The notes beneath the pieces were generated by a model that worked only from the letters and a program-made list of their open reading frames with translations, made no database searches and was not told the DNA's origin. The position numbers and the translations under genes were made by a program. A stretch of 64,000 nucleotides of DNA, taken from assembly GCF_000183425.1 (NCBI RefSeq), contig NC_014759.1, forward strand, positions 1,116,001 through 1,180,000, written 5' to 3'. Positions 57,927 to 64,000 of this stretch are shown one piece after another (position 1 is the stretch's first letter; every line of letters starts with the position of its first letter). This stretch comes from Marivirga tractuosa DSM 4126 (GTDB lineage Bacteria > Bacteroidota > Bacteroidia > Cytophagales > Cyclobacteriaceae).

Positions 57927-58712
57927 TTAGTGATCGAATCTTTTTCGTTGTTCCTCACTGAAAATTACTGGAAAAGCAAAACGTTCTCGTACTGGTTCAC
58001 CCCGTGAGTAGAATTTCTTAAGTTCTGAAAACTCCTCTAATACCCGATTAAGTTCATCCGCATATAGCTCAGGAGCCTTGCTTTTGATAATGCTTAGACT
58101 GTCCTTTGCTCCAGTTGTCAAGCTCACATAAATCTTAAAGTCTTTTGAAAGTTCCGGCAATTCTTCCCACTTAATCATATTGTGAACTTTAGCCATTATG
58201 GAATCAGCTTCACATGAGAACCCAGGATCATCTTTAAGGTATCCATTTGTGAAAAATTCTTTGTTTTTAAGTCTGCCTTGTTCGATTGTAATCACAGTTT
58301 CTTGTTCATAGTAGCGCTCGAATCCAGAATGTTGATACTTAATCTGTTTCCCATGTTGAATGAATAGTTTGCCAGTGTACCAATCTGCTTTAATTGGAGA
58401 TACTTGGTCAAAAATTTCTTCTAGTAAACTGTTAGCATGCTCACCACATTTAAAGACATCAATTAGATACAATTTAGAGTTTTCAATCTTCCAGTAGCCA
58501 ATGTAGTTACGCCATAAACCAGTTGAACACATACCTTTCAAAGAAGGATACTTTTTTATTCGTTCTTCGTACTCTCCTAGAATATCTTCTAGTGGTAAGG
58601 AAAGGAGTTCTAAAGTATCTCCTTCATAAATTATTCGTTCTGCAGCTTGTCCAGTTGCGAAGAGTTGGTGATTGCCAAAACAAATTATCACTATGATTAA
58701 AAGCCTATTCAT
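57927..58712 (-). CDS. Secreted protein with a TonB C-terminal-like domain
   Basis: A 261-residue protein with a signal peptide (MNRLLIIVIICFGNHQLFAT). The first half has IIYEGDTLELLSLPLE and WRNYIGYWKIEN. The last third resembles the TonB C-terminal fold: FKIYVSLTTGAKDSLSIIKSKAPELYADELNRVLEEF ... RGEPVRERFAFPVIF. It is the last gene of the minus-strand accessory array and follows the second attC-like element. Its role is unknown. Confidence 0.6.
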   Translation of the reverse strand: MNRLLIIVIICFGNHQLFATGQAAERIIYEGDTLELLSLPLEDILGEYEERIKKYPSLKGMCSTGLWRNYIGYWKIENSKLYLIDVFKCGEHANSLLEEIFDQVSPIKADWYTGKLFIQHGKQIKYQHSGFERYYEQETVITIEQGRLKNKEFFTNGYLKDDPGFSCEADSIMAKVHNMIKWEELPELSKDFKIYVSLTTGAKDSLSIIKSKAPELYADELNRVLEEFSELKKFYSRGEPVRERFAFPVIFSEEQRKRFDH

Positions 58713-58773
58713 AATTCAGAGTTAAAAAGTAGCCTTATTTTAGGACGGGGCATTTTGCTCGCTGCCGCTAAAT

Positions 58774-58883
58774 TTAAGAAACGTAGGGCTATGCAAAGTT
58801 TATGAAACTAAGGTGAGGTGGATTACACCGTCCCAATTTGCGAATAGTCACAAAGACCTATTTTTTCTTATATGGTGTTAGAC
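58774..58883 (-). other. attC-like repeat element, copy 2
   Basis: In the minus direction the element begins with GTCTAAC (58877-58883; fits RYYYAAC) and continues ACCATATAAGAAA; its far end is CTACGTTTCTTA (58774-58785). Both ends and the inner CAAATTG segment match the element at 61011-61138, but the outer GTT core of the right end is lost here. The 5' part of the gap (58884-58934) is plain AT-rich sequence. Confidence 0.45.
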
Positions 58884-58934
58884 ACTACTACAAGTTTCCA
58901 TCCCATTGAAGTCCATTATTTAATTAATTAACCG

Positions 58935-59378
58935 CTATTCATCCCGCCCATGACTTATCTCAAAAGTATGACATTTTTCTACTTTCGCCATTTCATACTT
59001 TTCTCCCTTAGGAATTAAAATAAATATATTTTTATAATTTTCGAACATAGTTTCGCAACTATATTTTTCTTCATCAAAATATTCAATTACATACTTGTTG
59101 AAATCTTCAAAATGCCATATATCTCCTTCTACTGAATTCAAATCAAGTATTTCAATATTGGATTCTGCTTCTATTTTAAAACAGAATGATGAAAACAAAA
59201 AAACATCTTTCGTTTCAAAACAAACATCTGCTATCTGCTCATTTTCGTATCGTAAAATTTTGGGAAAATATTTTACAGAGCTTTCATTCTTGTCTGCTAT
59301 TATAAAAAGTGATTTTTCTTTTGTCCCTTGTAACAAACACAAATTTAAGCTCATTATAATATAGATTATTACTGACAT
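58935..59378 (-). CDS. Small exported protein overlapping the zincin-tail lipoprotein (candidate partner/immunity)
   Basis: A 147-residue protein with an N-terminal hydrophobic segment (VIIYIIMSLNLCLLQG) that suggests export, and an acidic body (YFDEEKYSCETMFENYKNIFILIP). Its ATG overlaps the last 10 bp of the upstream lipoprotein gene, a tight pairing. A membrane or periplasmic location would be logical for protection from a surface or periplasmic enzyme. No known family is recognised; the immunity role is inferred from position. Confidence 0.55.
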   Translation of the reverse strand: MSVIIYIIMSLNLCLLQGTKEKSLFIIADKNESSVKYFPKILRYENEQIADVCFETKDVFLFSSFCFKIEAESNIEILDLNSVEGDIWHFEDFNKYVIEYFDEEKYSCETMFENYKNIFILIPKGEKYEMAKVEKCHTFEISHGRDE

Positions 59379-60976
59379 CTTTCTCTATTATTATATAAAA
59401 TTGATTGATCATTTTCTATTTCGGCTTTCTCTTCCTCAGTCTTATCCTCCCAAAGATCTGTTTCCTCCAATCCCAACCATGCACCCGATTCATAAAGAGT
59501 ATGGAAATTGACTCCATTTATATTAGAATCAAATTGACTCATCATATACGAAAGTTTATCTAAATAAAACTGCACCATTAAATTATGTTGCGTAGTACCT
59601 ATTTCTGCTCTAGTATATTCTCTAAATAAATCATAGAATTCAGATTTATCAAGATATGTATATTTATAGTAAAGTTCTGCATGTATAAATTCATGACATA
59701 AAGTCCTAGCAATTTCAAGATTCGACCTACCTGCATCAATATATGATTTACTTAATTCAATTTTAATAATTCCATTCGAAGGTGCATAAGTTTTTCCATT
59801 TGCAAAACCATCCTCAGTTGGTATTTCTTCTACTAAATCTATTTCCAAATTAGCCTTTGGGTTATCACCAAAAAAATCACTTAGCACATCAAACGCAATA
59901 TTATTCTCCATCAAATCATCATAAACGCCTTTTGCACAAGGGTTATTCTCAAATTCTTCTGAAAGCTCAATATTTTCTTGTTCCCATAACTCTGCTAACA
60001 AAAGCTCTTCATCAATACATACTCCATCAACCCTTACTTCTCCATCACCGCACTGTGGCAATGGTGACGGTCCGTTAAGGGGAGGCTCTAATCCTATTAG
60101 TTCGTCCTGTGCTTCTCCTGGGGCTGAAGGACTGCCACCATCATCTTCTGGTGAACTAGGTTCGCCAGAACTACTTCCTCCTGGACTAGTACCACCTCCT
60201 ATTTCGGGATCGGGTAATGGGGTACCCCAATCGTCAACATCTTCATTTGTTCCATCATCATTGCCACCACCATGAGGGTCAGATTGAATGCAGCTAACAG
60301 GAGTAAGTACCACTGTTTCCCAGCACCCATCATCTTCTTCTTCAAATTCGAAAGGATCACACGGAGAGCCATCAAAAGCCAACCACTCCACGCTAGCTTT
60401 ATAGCAAGTTTCTGTGAGCAATCTATTTGTATTACCATTATTACTATCAGTATTATATTGACTTATTAGCCTACCGTCAAGACTATACTTATTGATTCGT
60501 TCTATAGTATTAACAAGGGTTCCGTTAGCATCAGTAAGGTAGTGATATTCAAATAGAGCCCCGTAAAATCCATCAGCCTGCTCTTTTAAAACTAAATTAA
60601 GAAAGTTGCTTTCATCTTTTTGTTCTATCGAAAAGGTATAATTGGAATAATTACCATTTCCGTTTTGAACAATTTGGAGTACACGGCTGTGATCTACCAT
60701 ATCCCAACTAAATTGAAATGGAAAGTTAGTTCTACGATTAGGTCGGTTCACAAACTCTTTTGCTTGCATGAAGGCTTCATTTAGCTTTTCTGAATCTTGT
60801 AGACCAATATAGCCATTTATTGCGGCTTCTTCAGGATAAACAGCTTCAACCTCTTGCTCTTGGCAAGAGAACAGAAAAGCCAAAAAGAAAATTAGGTTTA
60901 GTGAAGCAAATTTGTAAGGTTTCTGAATTTTGATTGACTTGTAAACACAGCTGTGTTTGGGGAAATTTGGTTTCAT
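59369..60976 (-). CDS. Surface lipoprotein with variable C-terminal zincin domain (module A)
   Basis: A 535-residue lipoprotein. The parts are a signal peptide with FLFSC lipobox (Cys38) followed by acidic residues (CQEQEVE) that fit a surface-export signal, a conserved domain (about 45-235), a Pro/Gly/Ser/Asp-rich linker (235-308), and a cysteine-bounded junction motif (CGDGEVRVDGVC, 309-320). An unrelated C-terminal part (326-535) with LCHEFIHAELYYK then follows; H428, E429 and H432 form a zinc HExxH motif. Residues 1-325 are nearly identical to module B. The tail suggests a metallopeptidase effector. Not assigned to a named family. Confidence 0.75.
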   Translation of the reverse strand: MKPNFPKHSCVYKSIKIQKPYKFASLNLIFFLAFLFSCQEQEVEAVYPEEAAINGYIGLQDSEKLNEAFMQAKEFVNRPNRRTNFPFQFSWDMVDHSRVLQIVQNGNGNYSNYTFSIEQKDESNFLNLVLKEQADGFYGALFEYHYLTDANGTLVNTIERINKYSLDGRLISQYNTDSNNGNTNRLLTETCYKASVEWLAFDGSPCDPFEFEEEDDGCWETVVLTPVSCIQSDPHGGGNDDGTNEDVDDWGTPLPDPEIGGGTSPGGSSSGEPSSPEDDGGSPSAPGEAQDELIGLEPPLNGPSPLPQCGDGEVRVDGVCIDEELLLAELWEQENIELSEEFENNPCAKGVYDDLMENNIAFDVLSDFFGDNPKANLEIDLVEEIPTEDGFANGKTYAPSNGIIKIELSKSYIDAGRSNLEIARTLCHEFIHAELYYKYTYLDKSEFYDLFREYTRAEIGTTQHNLMVQFYLDKLSYMMSQFDSNINGVNFHTLYESGAWLGLEETDLWEDKTEEEKAEIENDQSILYNNRERCQ

Positions 60977-60997
60977 TTCTTTTATTTAATTGGTTTT
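60001..60997 (-). repeat. 997-bp direct repeat, copy 1 (shared lipoprotein N-terminal module)
   Basis: This sequence recurs at 62277-63273 with no indel (offset 2276). By eye I count about six base differences, of which three change residues (Q/E, F/L, D/N). It spans the first 325 codons and about 20 bp upstream of the ATG. Outside its limits the two loci share no obvious similarity. Confidence 0.9.
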
Positions 60998-61010
60998 GTG
61001 CCAATTTTTG

Positions 61011-61138
61011 TTTTAACGTTTGGTATAAGAAACGTAGGGCTTGACAGTATTCATTAAATTAAAATAATAAGGCTTATTTAACCTTCTCAATTTGAAAATT
61101 GCTACAAAAGCCAAATGCTTTCTTATCTGATGTTAGGC
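61011..61138 (-). other. attC-like repeat element, copy 1
   Basis: In the minus direction the 128-nt element starts GCCTAAC (61132-61138; fits RYYYAAC), continues ATCAGATAAGAAA, and ends TTTCTTATACCAAACGTTAAAA (61011-61032). The terminal arms are imperfect inverted repeats, as in integron attC sites, and the length is in the attC range. The TAA stop of the small upstream gene lies in the first core, a common arrangement in gene cassettes. No integrase is present, so the name is only descriptive. Confidence 0.5.
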
Positions 61139-61519
61139 ACTTTTTTCAAATTGACCCCAATCTATATCTTGAGAATCTACCTTCCACTTTATAAAGCAGT
61201 ATTTAAAATTATAAAAGAAAGAGTCCGTTTTTATTATTTCTTTTTTATGATTGGTCACAAATTTTTTAAGGTCAGAAATAAATCTTTCAATACCTCCTTC
61301 CCATTTAACCTCACCTTTATCGTATGCTCCAAAGAAATCAGCTAGATCTTGCTCACAAATAAATTTTAAAGATTCTAAGAAAATTTCTTGAATCTGACAA
61401 AAAGTAAAGCTAGTATTTGAGTTTTTTAAGTAAAGCCAATAATCCCCAATACCATCTTCTTCGGAAGTTTCAAAAAAGAAATTTGAAAGATATTTCAATG
61501 TAGTATCAGACAAGTTCAT
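61133..61519 (-). CDS. Small cytoplasmic protein, candidate immunity protein of module B
   Basis: A 128-residue protein with no signal peptide and an acidic, aromatic-rich sequence (FFFETSEEDGIGDYWLYL, ADFFGAYDKGEVKWEGGIERF). It starts inside the stop codon of the module B lipoprotein (TAATG), a one-base overlap typical of toxin-immunity pairs. No family is recognised. Its cytoplasmic location would fit an immunity protein against a toxin acting inside the cell. The stop codon lies in the attC-like core. Confidence 0.6.
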   Translation of the reverse strand: MNLSDTTLKYLSNFFFETSEEDGIGDYWLYLKNSNTSFTFCQIQEIFLESLKFICEQDLADFFGAYDKGEVKWEGGIERFISDLKKFVTNHKKEIIKTDSFFYNFKYCFIKWKVDSQDIDWGQFEKSA

Positions 61520-63252
61520 TATAAATAGAATTTTAGTTTAATCGCTCTACCACCTCTTAAGTGAGCGTAGTCTTTCATCAGTACTTCAATGGTCATTTCT
61601 CCTTCATTTGTCTTAGAAAAGTTTCTAAACTTTACGAATTGATCTACTCCATTTTCTTGCCACCTAAGTTCCTGTATCAATTTCCCATCAACATTCAAGA
61701 CTGTTTTAAACTTTCTACCAGCAACCATCTCTTCAAATATGGCTTTAGCTTCAATATTTGTTACATCAGTAAATTTATAAACCCCATTAGAATTCTTTAA
61801 ACCAAGTAAATTCCTTCCACCTATTTTTAATGTAAGAGAACTATTGTTCAAGCCAAATGATAAGCCTGATTTCATTCTATTGACCACGATAGCGATCGAT
61901 TTAGTATTGATTCCAATGTTTGCTAGTTGAACACCCCACTTTACACTTAAGAGTCCTTTTACAGAATGAAAAAGTACCCCTGAACCAGTTTCTATCAAAG
62001 CTAATTGTACAAACCATTTTGCCGTTTCAACAACTGGGTAAAAGTTTGCCATAATTAGCCGACCTACCAACTCTTCCCAGTAATCATTGACAATTTTGTT
62101 GATATCATCTACTTCTCCTCTGGTAATGCCCGGGGTTGCAATAAGACTTTCAATATTATCTTTAAAATCTCTACCTGCCTGAGCGTTATGAGTTGCAATA
62201 TACATTAATTGTTCCTTTCTTTTCTCTTCAGGATTATTGATATGATCAATTTGTGCTTTCCAAAGTTCCATTAAATAAAGCTCTTCATTAATACATACTC
62301 CATCAACCCTTACTTCTCCATCACCGCACTGTGGCAATGGTGACGGTCCGTTAAGGGGAGGCTCTAATCCTATTAGTTCGTCCTGTGCTTCTCCTGGGGC
62401 TGAAGGACTGCCACCATCATCTTCTGGTGAACTAGGTTCGCCAGAACTACTTCCTCCTGGACTAGTACCACCTCCTATTTCGGGATCGGGTAATGGGGTA
62501 CCCCAATCGTCAACATCTTCATTTGTTCCATCATCATTGCCACCACCATGAGGGTCAGATTGAATGCAGCTAACAGGAGTAAGTACCACTGTTTCCCAGC
62601 ACCCATCATCTTCTTCTTCAAATTCGAAAGGATCACACGGAGAGCCATCAAAAGCCAACCACTCCACGCTAGCTTTATAGCAAGTTTCTGTGAGCAATCT
62701 GTTTGTATTACCATTATTACTATCAGTATTATATTGACTTATTAGCCTACCGTCAAGACTATACTTATTGATTCGTTCTATAGTATTAACAAGGGTTCCG
62801 TTAGCATCAGTAAGGTAGTGATATTCAAATAGAGCCCCGTAAAATCCATCAGCCTGCTCTTTTAAAACTAAATTAAGAAAGTTGCTTTCATCTTTTTGTT
62901 CTATCGAAAAGGTATAATTGGAATAATTACCATTTCCGTTTTGAACAATTTGGAGTACACGGCTGTGATCTACCATATCCCAACTAAATTGAAATGGAAA
63001 GTTAGTTCTACGATTAGGTCGGTTCACAAACTCTTTTGCTTGCATGAAGGCCTCATTTAGCTTTTCTGAATCTTGCAGACCAATATAGCCATTTATTGCG
63101 GCTTCTTCAGGATAAACAGCTTCAACCTCTTGCTCTTGGCAAGAGAACAGAAAAGCCAAAAAGAAAATTAGGTTTAGTGAAGCAAGTTTGTAAGGTTTCT
63201 CAATTTTGATTGACTTGTAAACACAGCTGTGTTTGGGGAAATTTGGTTTCAT
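61519..63252 (-). CDS. Surface lipoprotein with variable C-terminal domain of unknown type (module B)
   Basis: A 577-residue lipoprotein with the same first 325 residues as module A (lipobox Cys38, linker, and junction motif CGDGEVRVDGVC) and a different C-terminal part (326-577). The tail begins with a charged helical segment (MELWKAQIDHINNPEEKRKE), then has a hydrophobic/amphipathic stretch (about 395-455) and ends with a basic domain (KFRNFSKTNEGEM ... YAHLRGGRAIKLKFYL). The tail matches no family I know. The overlapping small gene suggests a toxin-immunity pair. Transcription probably begins at the box in the nested palindrome at 63295-63354. Confidence 0.72.
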   Translation of the reverse strand: MKPNFPKHSCVYKSIKIEKPYKLASLNLIFFLAFLFSCQEQEVEAVYPEEAAINGYIGLQDSEKLNEAFMQAKEFVNRPNRRTNFPFQFSWDMVDHSRVLQIVQNGNGNYSNYTFSIEQKDESNFLNLVLKEQADGFYGALFEYHYLTDANGTLVNTIERINKYSLDGRLISQYNTDSNNGNTNRLLTETCYKASVEWLAFDGSPCDPFEFEEEDDGCWETVVLTPVSCIQSDPHGGGNDDGTNEDVDDWGTPLPDPEIGGGTSPGGSSSGEPSSPEDDGGSPSAPGEAQDELIGLEPPLNGPSPLPQCGDGEVRVDGVCINEELYLMELWKAQIDHINNPEEKRKEQLMYIATHNAQAGRDFKDNIESLIATPGITRGEVDDINKIVNDYWEELVGRLIMANFYPVVETAKWFVQLALIETGSGVLFHSVKGLLSVKWGVQLANIGINTKSIAIVVNRMKSGLSFGLNNSSLTLKIGGRNLLGLKNSNGVYKFTDVTNIEAKAIFEEMVAGRKFKTVLNVDGKLIQELRWQENGVDQFVKFRNFSKTNEGEMTIEVLMKDYAHLRGGRAIKLKFYL

Positions 63253-63273
63253 TTCTTTTATTTAATTGGTTTT
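62277..63273 (-). repeat. 997-bp direct repeat, copy 2 (shared lipoprotein N-terminal module)
   Basis: The partner of the repeat at 60001-60997, colinear with it. It begins just after the tail-encoding part of module B and ends 21 bp upstream of the ATG. Similarity this high across almost 1 kb means a recent duplication or ongoing gene conversion. Confidence 0.9.
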
Positions 63274-63294
63274 AAGGTAATTATACCTAATTGA

Positions 63295-63354
63295 GTAGTA
63301 ACAAAAATATAAACACTATCCTTATTATCCACCAGATAGTGACACAGTTACTAC
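63295..63354 (-). promoter_or_regulatory. Nested inverted repeat overlapping the module B promoter box
   Basis: GTAGTAAC (63295-63302) pairs with GTTACTAC (63347-63354), and inside it CACTATC (63314-63320) pairs with GATAGTG (63335-63341). On the minus strand a TATTTTTG box (63302-63309) falls within it, about 50 bp before the ATG. It could be an operator. Module A, upstream of its own repeat copy, has no such element. The rest of the gap (63355-63582) is AT-rich and includes the palindrome CAAGCG GA CGCTTG (63536-63549). Confidence 0.5.
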
Positions 63355-63582
63355 TATTTAATTTATAAGAACTCAAACACTCCTCAAAGCAAAAAACCAT
63401 CAATAGACAGGTTTGCAGGTTTTGATTGCATGTATGAACTGCTAATATATGTGAAATATGAAAAGTTTGGACATCTAAATGATACTATTTACTGAAAAGT
63501 TTGTCTAAAACGTATGAGCAAGTTTAATAAAAGTCCAAGCGGACGCTTGAACTAGCGCAAGTTTTGCCTTTCGCTGCTCTTT

Positions 63583-64000
63583 CTACATGCATAAAGTCGG
63601 AGGCAATGACAATTCCTTTTTAAGTTCTCCATCAAAATTTTCTTGCGTTAAACCCACTTCAGCCAAAAGTCCCCAAATATTATCCGCTCCATCTAACAAT
63701 GCCAAGAGTTTTTCTTTTCCATATAAACGATAAGTTCTTTCACAAATCAAAGCACCAACCATATACGGAATGGCGGTTTCGCCAGCAAAGAATCGTTCAA
63801 AAGGTTCTAAATGTTTGGAAAAATCTATCTCAGGATGCTCTTCTATATGACTTCTTAGGTTCTCTTTATGCCATGTATAAGAATAGACTCTACTTCCTCC
63901 AACATAGGTAGCCAATCCTTCATCAATCAGTTTAGTGCTCGAAGGATACCAGGCACTGGTGTAAAGATGCATAATTTCATGCGTGTAGAACTCGGATCTA
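63583..64000 (-). CDS. Putative HExxH zinc peptidase, cut by the window edge
   Basis: Only the last 138 residues are in the window; the start is beyond 64000. The frame continues upstream of the ATG at 63972 as EFYTHEIMHLYTS, so HEIMH followed 16 residues later by a glutamate in LIDEGLATYVGG gives a gluzincin-type HExxH...E zinc site. The remainder ends in LGLTQ/NFDGELKKELSLPP-like sequence. Such domains occur in M1-like and related peptidases. It is on the same strand as the accessory array but is separated from it by about 330 bp. Confidence 0.65.
   Translation of the reverse strand, partial: RSEFYTHEIMHLYTSAWYPSSTKLIDEGLATYVGGSRVYSYTWHKENLRSHIEEHPEIDFSKHLEPFERFFAGETAIPYMVGALICERTYRLYGKEKLLALLDGADNIWGLLAEVGLTQENFDGELKKELSLPPTLCM

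Noticed and set aside
60199..60438. 79-residue minus-strand frame, repeated at 62475-62714
   Set aside because: It is duplicated only because it lies within the 997-bp repeat and is a shadow of the lipoprotein frame.
1..64000. tRNA genes, rRNA genes, CRISPR arrays, insertion sequences or prophage genes
   Set aside because: No regular spacer-repeat array, transposase or integrase frame, or tRNA-like cloverleaf was recognised; a dedicated scan could still find a tRNA missed by eye.

Overview
The window is a low-GC stretch of a Bacteroidota chromosome, most likely a gliding/marine member of the Cytophagales (Marivirga-like; this is inferred from gene style, not proven). The signs are three secreted proteins with type IX secretion (T9SS) C-terminal sorting domains, many lipoproteins, -7 promoter boxes of the form TAnnTTTG, little use of Shine-Dalgarno sites, a SUF rather than ISC iron-sulfur system, and Bacteroidota-type families (GSCFA, DUF2911, DUF1080, RF2 with programmed frameshift). 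No tRNA, rRNA, CRISPR array, insertion sequence or phage gene was seen.

Layout. 0.1-2.7 kb: polysaccharide flippase facing a DegT aminotransferase. 2.9-9.4 kb: pfkA, then GSCFA / DUF255 thioredoxin-like / priA with overlapping ends. 9.7-16.1 kb: a giant T9SS surface protein followed by a 64-residue protein with a C-terminal sorting-like tail. 16.6-18.3 kb: acyl-CoA ligase. 18.9-25.6 kb: sufBCDSE-sufT plus a bacilliredoxin, interrupted by two inverted-repeat elements. 25.7-31.2 kb: amidase lipoprotein, a predicted toxin-23-like protein, an NTF2-like protein and a DEAD-box helicase with a structured leader. 31.5-34.9 kb: oxidoreductase, DUF1080 hydrolase and TIM-barrel isomerase, which look like a 3-keto-sugar set. 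35-45.4 kb: mscL, DUF2911, dCMP deaminase, two lipocalin-like paralogues, murB, xseB, surE, ribBA, dnaG, mrp and nfu. 45.5-54 kb: an M43 metalloprotease, then an overlapping trio of a double D-Ala-D-Ala ligase, a PASTA protein and a T9SS protein. 54.2-57.6 kb: prfB (with +1 frameshift), ilvE and a cobalamin adenosyltransferase.

57.9-64 kb (all minus strand) is the accessory region and the most interesting part. Two large surface-type lipoproteins share an almost identical first 325 residues (a 997-bp direct repeat with about six differences by eye). They then switch abruptly to unrelated C-terminal domains, one carrying an HEFIH zincin motif and the other an unrecognised 250-residue tail. Each is followed by its own overlapping small gene. 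The two modules are followed by related elements with inverted-repeat ends and RYYYAAC / GTTRRR-like cores that resemble integron attC sites, but no integrase is visible. I read this as a polymorphic lipoprotein toxin/immunity (or variable-effector) system whose tails are exchanged by recombination.
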